Below are positions 53,366 through 61,924 of a stretch of 64,000 nt of DNA, one piece after another. The stretch lies in the NCBI RefSeq assembly GCF_000242915.1, contig NZ_AFRZ01000001.1:2852001-2916000 (forward strand), written 5' to 3'. Position 1 is the stretch's first letter; each line of letters starts with the position of its first letter. Made by a program: the position numbers and the translations under genes. This DNA comes from Sulfurimonas gotlandica GD1. GTDB taxonomy: Bacteria > Campylobacterota > Campylobacteria > Campylobacterales > Sulfurimonadaceae. Below the pieces are notes generated by a model, which saw nothing but the letters and a program-made list of their open reading frames with translations, did no database searches and was not told the DNA's origin.

Positions 53366-54385
53366 ATGGATAGACTCAGAAAATACATAATCAACAACCT
53401 TTACATGATATTTTTATCTATGTTTATGCCTCTATTTGCCATTGCATCTGTTATTTTTATGATTAAACTAGCAACATATACGGCTGTTATTCAGCTGACA
53501 CTTTGGGATATGGTAAAACTATATCTTTTTGTACTTCCCGAGATTCTGTTTTATACACTGCCTCTAACATTTTTCATAGCAGCCACTCTGTCTCTTTTTA
53601 GGCTCTCTACTGACAACGAGATGGTTGTTCTGTTTGCTCTGGGTATCCATCCAAAATTTATAATCAAAACACTATTTAAACCGGCCGCTCTTCTTAGCGC
53701 TCTTTTGATGTTTAATTTTTTAGTACTTTTTCCTCACGCTACAACACTCTCCAGTAACTTTGTATCTTACAAAAAGAGTGAAGCTAAGTTTAACCTCAGT
53801 GCTTCGGAGTTTGGACATAGCTTTGGTGACTGGCTTCTCTACATAGGTAAAGATAATGAAAACGAGACATACTCTGATGTTATTTTATTCAATAAGAACA
53901 AAAAAGAAGAAATTATCATTAGTGCTAAAAGAGCTGAGATTATTAACGATGCCGGAATACTTAGACTAAAACTCATAGAAGGTGAAGGCTACAGCTATTC
54001 TAAAGAAGAGTTTTCACAAATCGACTTTGATACTATGTATATAAATGACACTATGAGAACTGATTTGGCAGTTTACAGAACACCTCTTGAATATTGGCTC
54101 TCAAATGATAGAAAAGAGAGTAAAACACATATGATGATCACTGATACGCTCTTAAGTCTTTTTCCGCTGATTAGTCTATTTTTAGTAGTTAGTATTGGTG
54201 TTGTTCATGTACGACATCAAAAGGGAAGAATATACCTATATCTCTTTTTAGGTGTTTTATTATATTACGGTGCGACACTAGGACTGCAAAAATCTTTAGT
54301 TTACTATACGATTCCAACAGTAGTTATCACTTGGCTGATAGTAACATACATAATCTACAAAAAAAATATCGTAGAGAGATTCTAG
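53366..54385 (+). CDS. LptF/LptG-family permease (YjgP/YjgQ)
   Basis: A 339-residue subunit of the LPS-export ABC transporter. Three N-terminal helices (about 13-35, 50-75, 95-120) precede a periplasmic beta-jellyroll (about 135-255, SEFGHSFGDWLLYIG), then three C-terminal helices. VVLFALGIHPKFIIKT is the coupling helix. Whether it is LptF or LptG cannot be settled; the partner is not in the window. It sits between the prepilin peptidase and truA with 2- and 6-bp gaps. Confidence 0.9.
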   Translation: MDRLRKYIINNLYMIFLSMFMPLFAIASVIFMIKLATYTAVIQLTLWDMVKLYLFVLPEILFYTLPLTFFIAATLSLFRLSTDNEMVVLFALGIHPKFIIKTLFKPAALLSALLMFNFLVLFPHATTLSSNFVSYKKSEAKFNLSASEFGHSFGDWLLYIGKDNENETYSDVILFNKNKKEEIIISAKRAEIINDAGILRLKLIEGEGYSYSKEEFSQIDFDTMYINDTMRTDLAVYRTPLEYWLSNDRKESKTHMMITDTLLSLFPLISLFLVVSIGVVHVRHQKGRIYLYLFLGVLLYYGATLGLQKSLVYYTIPTVVITWLIVTYIIYKKNIVERF

Positions 54386-54391
54386 TAAGAG

Positions 54392-55102
54392 ATGCGTTGT
54401 GCTTTAACGATTGCCTATAATGGCACAGACTTCTTAGGCTCGCAAGCTCAAAAAAGCTCATCCAATACTATCCTTGGAAATATTGAAAAAGTTCTCTCAC
54501 AGCTTAGTATAGACTCCAAAATCATTGCATCTGGAAGAACAGATAAAGGTGTCCATGCTACCGGTCAAGTCTGCCATATAGACCTTCCAGAGTTTTGGCA
54601 GGATTTAGAGAGACTAAAAAAAGTTTTAAATGATATGTTATCTTCTAGTATTCAGGTCAAAGCTATTAAAGAAGTAGATGCAGAGTTTCATGCAAGATAC
54701 AGTGCTAAAAAAAGAGTCTATAGATACCTTATAAAAGAATCAAAAAGTAATCCATTTGAAAATAGTTTCATTACATTTTTAAACTCTGTAGACTTTAACG
54801 CCATTGAGAAAAATATCAAACTATATATTGGTGAACATAACTTTGCCAACTTTATGAAAACAGGCAGTGATACTAAAAGCAGTATTAGAATAATTTACAA
54901 AGCTTTTGCATATAAATATAAAGGCTACATTATTTTAAACTTTGAGGCAAATGGATTTTTAAGAAGTCAAATCCGCTTAATGGTTGGAGCACTTCTGAGA
55001 CTAGATGCAAAAGAGTTACAAGAGCAGTTAGAGTGTAAGAAAAATCACAAAATAAAACCCGCACCAAGTAACGGGCTCTACCTCGCTAGAATTAAATACT
55101 AA
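54392..55102 (+). CDS. truA: tRNA pseudouridine synthase A (TruA)
   Basis: A 236-residue enzyme making pseudouridine at positions 38-40 of tRNA. The catalytic Asp is in ASGRTDKGVHATGQVCHID (about 47-65). MKTGSDTKSSIRIIYK and FLRSQIRLMVGALLRL are conserved. Its stop abuts the stop of the convergent 55103 gene. Confidence 0.95.
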   Translation: MRCALTIAYNGTDFLGSQAQKSSSNTILGNIEKVLSQLSIDSKIIASGRTDKGVHATGQVCHIDLPEFWQDLERLKKVLNDMLSSSIQVKAIKEVDAEFHARYSAKKRVYRYLIKESKSNPFENSFITFLNSVDFNAIEKNIKLYIGEHNFANFMKTGSDTKSSIRIIYKAFAYKYKGYIILNFEANGFLRSQIRLMVGALLRLDAKELQEQLECKKNHKIKPAPSNGLYLARIKY

Positions 55103-57115
55103 TTATTTAGCATCTTCTTGTTTGTTGAAGTATGGAATATACTTAGCAGTTTCATAGATGCCATAGGTCAAATCTTTCATCTTTTTAACAAGCTCTTGAT
55201 TCTCGGCTGAGTGGTCTTTTAGTGGTGTGTCACTTTGGATTTCATAGAGTCCCGCACCTGTTCCATCTTCTTTTGTTTTAAAGTAATATTTCTCTCCAAC
55301 TAAACCAATGGTAGGATTTGTGCTATGCTGAATCGTAAAAGCATATCTGCTATCATCAAAACTATCATCAAAAGCATCTCGACCCAATGTAGTACCAGTA
55401 TATGAGATATTAGCCATAGATGCGATAGTTGGAAATGCGTCTATCTCACTAATCACTTTATCAAAAACTTTTGGCTCTTTTATAAGAGGAGAATAGATTA
55501 CAAAAGGCACTCTATGTGAGCCTAAACTAAGATGGGAACTGCTTTCGCCAACATAAGTATGCTCACCTGTTCTTCCATCTATACCGTGGTCTCCCCAAAA
55601 TATAAAGATAGTATTTTTATAGTAGTCACTCTTACGGGCAAGTTCCATAAAATGCCCAACAGAGTAGTCCATAAACCTAAAGGAGTTATATTCCTTTACA
55701 GAGTGAAAACCATACTTTACTACTTCTTCTTCACTAATATCAGTTCTTGGCTCATAGCCATAGCTATTATCAGGAATAGTATATGGTCTGTGATTCCCAG
55801 AAGTCTGGATTACTGATAGGAATGGCTCTTTTCTTGTTAAAAGACCTTTATGTGCCTCACGAAACAGATCAATATCTGAGATACCCCAAACATCAGTACG
55901 TGGAGATGAATAATCACCCTCTTCGTAAAGCTTTAGATTATCCATAGATTGAGTCAACATTCCACGGATATTTCCCCAAGATGCTGAACCCCCAATAAAG
56001 TAAGACTTATCATAACCTTTAAAATCCTGTCCGATACTATGCTGATTTACAATAAGAGGGTTACGACTAGAAGTTCCCTTTAACTCAACATCAGGCAGGC
56101 TTGTAACTGTTGTGTATATTGAACGTGCTGTTCCGGTTGATGGTGTAAAATAGTTTTTAAACAGGTATCCATTTTCAGCCAATTCTCTAACATAAGGAGA
56201 CGGATCTAGTGGATTACCTGAAACACTTGATTTATGAGATGCGAAAGACTCTAAAATAACTATAACAATATTTGGCTGGTTTCCTATTGGATGTTTAGGA
56301 GTTACTTTTCTTTTATAATTTAAAGTTTTTTCATCTTTATCTTTCACACCTATAAAATCAGCAATGATAGAGTAATACTTAGCAACTTTTTTCTTATCAT
56401 AAGAAACACGTCCATTTTTCCAAGTATCGAAAAAGTAGTGTACTGGATTGTAGGTTAGCTGTGTTGCAAATGGATGTTTTGAAAAAGCTGCTTCACTCCA
56501 GCGAAGAGGATACTGAGAAAACTTACTATAACCTGCAACCAGGAGAATTAAAAACGCGCCTAAGCCAAATGCTATACCTTTTTTTATAGTTATATTCGCT
56601 TCTTCTTGTTTTGAGATAAGAGTAAAAAGTTTATATATGAGATATATGAAAATAAAATTTGCTAAGGCGATTCCAATAGAAATCCAGATAACAGGATAAC
56701 TCTCCCAAACCATTTGTGTTGAAATATCAAGATTTTCTAAAAACCGAACAGCTGTAAAGTCAAGCCTTGTATTTAGATAAGAGTAGTGACCAAAATCAAA
56801 AATATAGAACATAAAGTAAAAAGCGAATACCCCACTAAAATATACTAACCAAAAATATCGAAAAAAAGTCTGCTTAAAAGGGCTTATCCATTTGATTCCT
56901 CCAAGAATAAAAAATGGAAGAACCATAAGCACAACCATTCTCAAATCAAATCTTAGTCCAAGCCACATAGACTTAATAAAATCACTTATGATTAGAGGAG
57001 ATGTCGGGTCGCTAAAAGCAATGTAAAAAGCAACTCTTAGAACAACATATAGAAGTGTTAAAGATGGAATAAAAATTAGTAAAAATCTTAAAAGTTTTGG
57101 AAGTTTTAAAAACAT
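55103..57115 (-). CDS. LTA-synthase-family membrane sulfatase-like transferase
   Basis: A 670-residue protein. Five N-terminal helices (about 8-205) are followed by an extracytoplasmic sulfatase-fold domain (about 285-620). Metal motifs: ILESFASHK, GTARSIYTTVTSLPD with the nucleophilic Thr in TGTARS, and FWGDHGIDGR. This is the LtaS/OpgB architecture. In a Gram-negative it should move phosphoglycerol or phosphoethanolamine onto a periplasmic glucan or LPS; the substrate is inferred only. It is single and convergent with truA. Confidence 0.88.
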   Translation of the reverse strand: MFLKLPKLLRFLLIFIPSLTLLYVVLRVAFYIAFSDPTSPLIISDFIKSMWLGLRFDLRMVVLMVLPFFILGGIKWISPFKQTFFRYFWLVYFSGVFAFYFMFYIFDFGHYSYLNTRLDFTAVRFLENLDISTQMVWESYPVIWISIGIALANFIFIYLIYKLFTLISKQEEANITIKKGIAFGLGAFLILLVAGYSKFSQYPLRWSEAAFSKHPFATQLTYNPVHYFFDTWKNGRVSYDKKKVAKYYSIIADFIGVKDKDEKTLNYKRKVTPKHPIGNQPNIVIVILESFASHKSSVSGNPLDPSPYVRELAENGYLFKNYFTPSTGTARSIYTTVTSLPDVELKGTSSRNPLIVNQHSIGQDFKGYDKSYFIGGSASWGNIRGMLTQSMDNLKLYEEGDYSSPRTDVWGISDIDLFREAHKGLLTRKEPFLSVIQTSGNHRPYTIPDNSYGYEPRTDISEEEVVKYGFHSVKEYNSFRFMDYSVGHFMELARKSDYYKNTIFIFWGDHGIDGRTGEHTYVGESSSHLSLGSHRVPFVIYSPLIKEPKVFDKVISEIDAFPTIASMANISYTGTTLGRDAFDDSFDDSRYAFTIQHSTNPTIGLVGEKYYFKTKEDGTGAGLYEIQSDTPLKDHSAENQELVKKMKDLTYGIYETAKYIPYFNKQEDAK

Positions 57116-57208
57116 ATAGATGAACTCTCTTTGTGTGGAAAAATATTATGGAATTTTACTATTATTTTAGTTACCATTACATTAACAAAAATTATAAAGA
57201 ATTAAACT

Positions 57209-57688
57209 ATGAATGAAATGCTAAAAGATGTAAAAATTCCTGATGGAATAAACGCTGATACATTGGAACATTTAATGGATCCAAAGAATTATGGTAAACT
57301 TGAAAATGCAAACTGCGTAGGTGTTGGACTTGATGAAAAAACAAAAGAGTATGTAATCTTTTACACTCTTTTAGATGGTGAGATTATCAAAGATGTTAAG
57401 TTCGCTACTAATGGCTGTCAGGACACTGTTGTAATAGGATCGATGTTTACTCAGATGATAAAAAGCAACGATCTCGAGTATGCAAACGGTGCTATTCAGA
57501 AGATGAATGAAAAACTAGGGAGTATGACTCCTCAGCAAAAAGTATGTGCAGATATAGTATTTACAGCTTTTATAGCTTCTATGAAAAACTTTGAAAACAT
57601 ACAAAATGGTGCAGAAGAAGAGTTGCACATACTAAAGATGAAAGATAGCTGTGAAGCTGAAAATATGCAAGGAGAGAACAATGAATAA
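57209..57688 (+). CDS. NifU/IscU-like Fe-S scaffold protein
   Basis: A 159-residue protein of the NifU N-terminal (IscU-like) family. HLMDPKNYGKLENANCVGVG, FATNGCQDTVVIGSMFTQM and QQKVCADIVFTAF carry the three Cys of the scaffold site. The usual second IscU motif GC(G/A) is GCQ here. Length is normal. It overlaps the downstream ferritin-like gene by 8 bp, so the two are translationally coupled, which suggests they share an iron job. Confidence 0.85.
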   Translation: MNEMLKDVKIPDGINADTLEHLMDPKNYGKLENANCVGVGLDEKTKEYVIFYTLLDGEIIKDVKFATNGCQDTVVIGSMFTQMIKSNDLEYANGAIQKMNEKLGSMTPQQKVCADIVFTAFIASMKNFENIQNGAEEELHILKMKDSCEAENMQGENNE

Positions 57689-58490
57689 AATCTACCAGAA
57701 GAAACACGAACTATGGCTAAGCATAACTTTTGCTTCATTTGCAATAAGTGATGAAGAGATAAAATCAAGACTTTATGACTTTGCCCAAATAGCATTCAGA
57801 CATATGAAGTGGATAGGTACAGATACTCTTACAAATGGAGATGACTATAACTATGACAGAGATATGACTCTTTACAAAAAAGAAAATGTTTTTGAAATAT
57901 TAGAAGCATTAGTAAGTGAAGTTGAAAGCATACAGAGTGTTTATGGAAGTAGTGTCCTAGCAGATAGGATTAAAACAGACGACACCTACCTTCTAGAATA
58001 CCTTACACAGATTTTAAGAAGAGAGTCAAATAATAAACCAGTCACTGCTTTTAATATGAAGAGAGAGTGGTTAGACAAAAATCTAGAACGAGACCAGATA
58101 GATGCTCTTACTCTATTTCTGTTTGAAGAGTCATACAAAGAGTATGAGCTTATCTTAGTCTATGCATATATGCAAGCAAGAACAGAGAATGTAATTCAGT
58201 ACAATGTTTTTAGCGACCTAATAGATGAGTCACACTTTCATCTCAAATCTTTTGGAGATATGATGGCAAAACTTGGCATCTTAGCACTTCCAAGAGAACT
58301 ACATGAGATGACTTATGTCGTAAAGGATCTCAAACAATTCGTAACGGATGGAATAGCTGAAGAAGAAGCTGCAAAAGTTATGTGTAAAGAGTTAAGTGAG
58401 GCTATAAAAGATGAAGAACTATCTAAGTTTTTTGACTTCATAAATTATCAGGAGAGTTATCATATAGAGTTAATGAGAAAGCTTCTTTAG
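57681..58490 (+). CDS. Ferritin-like/diiron four-helix protein of unknown role
   Basis: I start at ATG 57681 (AAGGAG at 57669-57674) rather than an in-frame ATG 30 bp upstream. The 269-residue helical protein has AFRHMKWIGTD, LFEESYKEYELIL, DESHFHLKSFGDM and NYQESYHIELMRK. The E-x-x-H pairs on separate helices are typical of a ferritin-like diiron site. The specific family is not recognised. Coupled to the Fe-S scaffold gene, it may donate or store iron, or be a diiron enzyme; this is inference. Confidence 0.65.
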   Translation: MNKIYQKKHELWLSITFASFAISDEEIKSRLYDFAQIAFRHMKWIGTDTLTNGDDYNYDRDMTLYKKENVFEILEALVSEVESIQSVYGSSVLADRIKTDDTYLLEYLTQILRRESNNKPVTAFNMKREWLDKNLERDQIDALTLFLFEESYKEYELILVYAYMQARTENVIQYNVFSDLIDESHFHLKSFGDMMAKLGILALPRELHEMTYVVKDLKQFVTDGIAEEEAAKVMCKELSEAIKDEELSKFFDFINYQESYHIELMRKLL

Positions 58491-58498
58491 CTTCTCAT

Positions 58499-59245
58499 CT
58501 AACTTCTCAACTTACTCCATAAGATTCCCAAGTATTCATGCATGGCAATTTGAGATAAGTAAAATGAACCCATAGTTGGAAGTTTTAAAAAACTTCTAAA
58601 TTTATCTTTATAAAAAGCGGTTGGAGCAGCTATTGGCTTTAAACCTATAGACTCAAACAGCATCATCGATCTCGGAATGTGACTCGCACTTGTAACGAGA
58701 ACAAATGGCTCATCACCAACTAATTCTTTTGTAAAGTAGGCTTCTTCCTGTGTATCTTTTGCTTTCTCTCCAAGAATAATATCTTCCTCTTTTACCCCTA
58801 GTGCCAATGCCAATCTTTTATTCATTTTGGCAACTGATATTTTTTCATCACCACCAAAACCTGTAAAAATCAACTTTGAACCTTCTGTTTGATTATAGAT
58901 TATTATGCCTTCCAAAGCTCTTCTCGTTCCTGCTTCTGAGATTATAGATGATATAGGCTGAGTCTCATCACCATTATGTCCATTTCCTAAAACATGAATA
59001 TATTTTATATTATGCTTATAGTCATATTTTGGATACTGATTTTCCAAATCTGAAATCAAATAGTTTGAAAAAGGCGGATATGAGAACATAAAGAGAAGCC
59101 CAAAAGCGAGAGATAAAGAGACCTTTGCCAATTTATATTTTTTAAGTTTTGAGAGAATAAACCAAATCACAAATAACGAAAAAACCATTCCATATGGCTC
59201 AACAAAGAAAGTAACAAACTTCTTTAACATAAATCCTAATTCCAT
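58499..59245 (-). CDS. DUF218/ElyC-like envelope protein
   Basis: A 248-residue protein with two N-terminal membrane helices (about 18-60) and a periplasmic Rossmann-like DUF218 domain (about 75-235): IKYIHVLGNGHNGDETQPIS, GSKLIFTGFGGDEKISVA, AKDTQEEAYFTKELVG and LVTSASHIPRSMMLFESIG. This is the layout of E. coli ElyC, which affects lipid-carrier use in the envelope. Start and upstream stop share a base (TAATG). Confidence 0.88.
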   Translation of the reverse strand: MELGFMLKKFVTFFVEPYGMVFSLFVIWFILSKLKKYKLAKVSLSLAFGLLFMFSYPPFSNYLISDLENQYPKYDYKHNIKYIHVLGNGHNGDETQPISSIISEAGTRRALEGIIIYNQTEGSKLIFTGFGGDEKISVAKMNKRLALALGVKEEDIILGEKAKDTQEEAYFTKELVGDEPFVLVTSASHIPRSMMLFESIGLKPIAAPTAFYKDKFRSFLKLPTMGSFYLSQIAMHEYLGILWSKLRS

Positions 59246-60006
59246 TATGATATCACTCCATTTATTTCATCTATCACTTCATTACACCAAAGTAACTCTT
59301 TATGACTTAAACTATCAAACTCTCTATAAAGAGCCAGATTTTTTATACTGTTTTTTAATATTCTAGCATTTTTAATATATACTACTTCATCACTTTTACT
59401 TGAAAACATATATACCGGTGCTTCTATACTTTTTACAAATTTTATATTATCAAATTTATACCTTAGTATCCACGAAACCACTACCCCATATCTTGCTTTT
59501 GCTAAAGAGGTTGTTGAATCAAAAGCGCCAGTTAAGAATACTCCTAATGGTTTATGCTTACTTGCTACAAACGCAGCTACACTTGCCCCCATAGAAAAAC
59601 CTAAAATATAAAAGTCACCATAGTTTTTCTGAACTATTTGTGCTATTTTTAAAGCATCCCCAAGCATATTCTGCTCACTTATTGTGCCTTCACTTCTTCC
59701 ATAAGAGCGATAATTAAAGGTTACTATCCTGCTATCTTTAAACTTAGAAGATAGTCTATTTATAAGACCTACACTATCATGTTCTCTACCACCAAAAAAA
59801 ATAATTGTACTCTTTGCTTTTGAAGGTTCATAGGCCACACCCTCAAGCTCTACTCCATCTTCTGTCGTGATGCTAAGTATCTCACAACAACTGCCAATCT
59901 CCTCTTCACGAAAATGTGTTGGAGAAAAAACTATAAAATGCTGCCAATGGTAAATAGCAAAAGCCAGTATCAAAAATGTAAAAAATAAAAAAGCAATATA
60001 AATCAT
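59245..60006 (-). CDS. Membrane-anchored alpha/beta hydrolase
   Basis: A 253-residue protein with one N-terminal helix (about 2-20). The hydrolase domain has TIIFFGGREHDS (oxyanion region), YRSYGRSEGTISEQNMLGD, nucleophile Ser in FYILGFSMGASVAAF and acid/His residues at the C-terminus (SKSDEVVYIK, SLSHKELLW). It resembles BEM46/FrsA-type esterases of unknown substrate. Coupled to the ElyC-like gene. Confidence 0.85.
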   Translation of the reverse strand: MIYIAFLFFTFLILAFAIYHWQHFIVFSPTHFREEEIGSCCEILSITTEDGVELEGVAYEPSKAKSTIIFFGGREHDSVGLINRLSSKFKDSRIVTFNYRSYGRSEGTISEQNMLGDALKIAQIVQKNYGDFYILGFSMGASVAAFVASKHKPLGVFLTGAFDSTTSLAKARYGVVVSWILRYKFDNIKFVKSIEAPVYMFSSKSDEVVYIKNARILKNSIKNLALYREFDSLSHKELLWCNEVIDEINGVIS

Positions 60007-60054
60007 GTCGAGAATTATAGTATAATTCGCGAAAGTTATATAGGACTACAAAAT

Positions 60055-60804
60055 ATGCAGACATTCGGAAAATTTTCAACAAACTTCGACCAGGAATACT
60101 TAACAAAACATTATATTTACATCAATGAAAAAGATGAAAACAGAGAAGATATACTAATAGATATAAACGACCTAGAAGAAATGCTCAAAAAAAAGCGTAA
60201 AACTGTAGCTGGAACCATCTTTTTATACAATCCGACTATAAGCCCTGTTGGTTTTAACACCAACTCACTACTAGCAAAGCAGGGATTTGTGTTTGATGAT
60301 AAGTTTCATGAACTAAACTTTAATGACATGATGAATCTTTTTTCAAAATCAATTAGAGATGGTTACAGAGGAAAGCTTTTAGAAATAAAATACCTATTTG
60401 GTCTAAACAGAGGCAATATTGAACCAACACCTATATTAGAAGAGCTAGATGCAGATTTAGATAAATACAACTCAAACCAACTAACTCGTTTTGACAAGCA
60501 ACTAAATTATCAAGACTATTTAAACCTTAGTCTAAATGGAAAATTTGTCTATTTTGGAAGTGGGCATAAGCATGACAGACATCATAAAGAGATTATTGCA
60601 TATGCTAGAAATATCGCCGCACAAGCTGTTAAACTTGGTAAAGAAATTTATTTTACTCATGACAACAATTATGCAGCAAGTGAATGTGTAGATGTGGCAT
60701 ATTTCTTAGCTCCGCTGGCAGTTGGGAAGATAAAAGAAAAACGTATCAATGCATTTAAAAATGCTTTTAGAACTAATCCACCTACTATCCAAAAACTACA
60801 ATAG
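60055..60804 (+). CDS. Protein of unknown function
   Basis: A 249-residue cytoplasmic protein. The N-terminus MQTFGKFSTNFDQEYLTKHY is followed by an acidic helix and a Lys-rich turn. A distinctive FVYFGSGHKHDRHHKEII lies near residue 160-177, and HDNNYAASECVDVAYFL follows. The His/Asp cluster could bind a metal. The family is not recognised. Its stop lies 1 bp from the convergent oxidoreductase. Confidence 0.6.
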   Translation: MQTFGKFSTNFDQEYLTKHYIYINEKDENREDILIDINDLEEMLKKKRKTVAGTIFLYNPTISPVGFNTNSLLAKQGFVFDDKFHELNFNDMMNLFSKSIRDGYRGKLLEIKYLFGLNRGNIEPTPILEELDADLDKYNSNQLTRFDKQLNYQDYLNLSLNGKFVYFGSGHKHDRHHKEIIAYARNIAAQAVKLGKEIYFTHDNNYAASECVDVAYFLAPLAVGKIKEKRINAFKNAFRTNPPTIQKLQ

Positions 60805-60805
60805 T

Positions 60806-61924
60806 TTAAAGTTTCTTAGCCCATCTAGCGAAAAATCTAGCCGGGCTGAGTTTTTCACTGATCTTTTTACCACTAAGAATATGCTCGCTCAAAATCTTTG
60901 CCAAGTATGGCGCTAATACAAAACCATAACCGCCATTTCCATTTATCATATAAAGATTTGGATAGTATGTGTATTCCTCAAAATCAGGTTTTTTAGTTTT
61001 AAATCTAATACCTTTAGAAACAAGTGTCTCTTCTGATAAGACAAGAGCTCCTATAAGTGGCATATAATCAAATGAGCCCGAACGCAATCCTGTAAAATCT
61101 CTAAGAACCTCAACATCTTTCAAACTTATCGTTCTGCTTGCTTTTTCCAACAACTCTGCCCGCCCTGCTTCTACATCGTAAGGCTTAGTCGCTGTTTGTG
61201 GATGATAGTGAACATTATGAGTAGCTCCGATTGCAAGTTCACCATCATTGCTTGGAGAGATAGATACATTTTGATGGATGCTGTATGGATTTGAAGTTGA
61301 TGTCTTTATATCAATACGATGACCCCAGACACCGCGAAGATTTATATATTGCTCTTTTACAACACTCTCATAAGCACCGGTAGCCAAAAGAACACTCTTA
61401 GCACTGTAAGAGTCATTTATAATCCACAGTCCATCATCATAGACAAGGGTCTCTACTTTTTGCTCTACATACTTAGCACTCTTGCTCATGGCTCTACACA
61501 TAGCCTGAGCATTTACTACTCCTGCATCTATACATATATGTTCGTAAGCGTTTGCGTGCTCTGTAAGACTCTCTAGGTACTCTAAAGATGGCTCTCTTAA
61601 CTTGAGTGGTGTGTTTTGCTTATACTCTTTTAATATTTCTGATGACTCTTCATCTTTGGCAATATGCAGGAGCTCTGTTTTTGTAAATAATTTGGGGAAG
61701 TTTTTCTCATAAAACTCCATACTGTAAACAAATGCATCGTGAAGCAGTTCTTTTAATTCTCCGCCTTTTGAAAACTTAGGAGCTATGAATGCACCAGCCG
61801 CACCACTTCCACCACTTGCAATTCCATCCATATCAAAGATGATTACTCTCTTGCCTGCCTCGGCAAATTCATGAGCTACACTCGCACCGTTTATACCTGC
61901 ACCAATTATTGCTAAATCATACAA
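60806..61924 (-). CDS. FAD-dependent oxidoreductase (DAO fold, MnmC C-terminal-like)
   Basis: A 372-residue DAO-fold protein. The FAD motif is LAIIGAGINGASVAHEFAEA (about 4-23), then IFDMDGIASGGSGAAGAFIA, and LRGVWGHRIDIKTS and TGLRSGSFDYMPLIGAL later. The ASGGSGAAGAFI/APK start resembles the FAD domain of MnmC, which acts on the modified wobble uridine of tRNA, but a stand-alone amino-acid-oxidase-type function is possible. The start abuts the HtrA-like gene stop. Confidence 0.75.
   Translation of the reverse strand: MYDLAIIGAGINGASVAHEFAEAGKRVIIFDMDGIASGGSGAAGAFIAPKFSKGGELKELLHDAFVYSMEFYEKNFPKLFTKTELLHIAKDEESSEILKEYKQNTPLKLREPSLEYLESLTEHANAYEHICIDAGVVNAQAMCRAMSKSAKYVEQKVETLVYDDGLWIINDSYSAKSVLLATGAYESVVKEQYINLRGVWGHRIDIKTSTSNPYSIHQNVSISPSNDGELAIGATHNVHYHPQTATKPYDVEAGRAELLEKASRTISLKDVEVLRDFTGLRSGSFDYMPLIGALVLSEETLVSKGIRFKTKKPDFEEYTYYPNLYMINGNGGYGFVLAPYLAKILSEHILSGKKISEKLSPARFFARWAKKL

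Noticed and set aside
55532-55816. 94-codon plus-strand ORF inside the LTA-synthase-like gene
   Set aside because: It is antisense to a conserved sulfatase domain and lacks family resemblance or a ribosome site.
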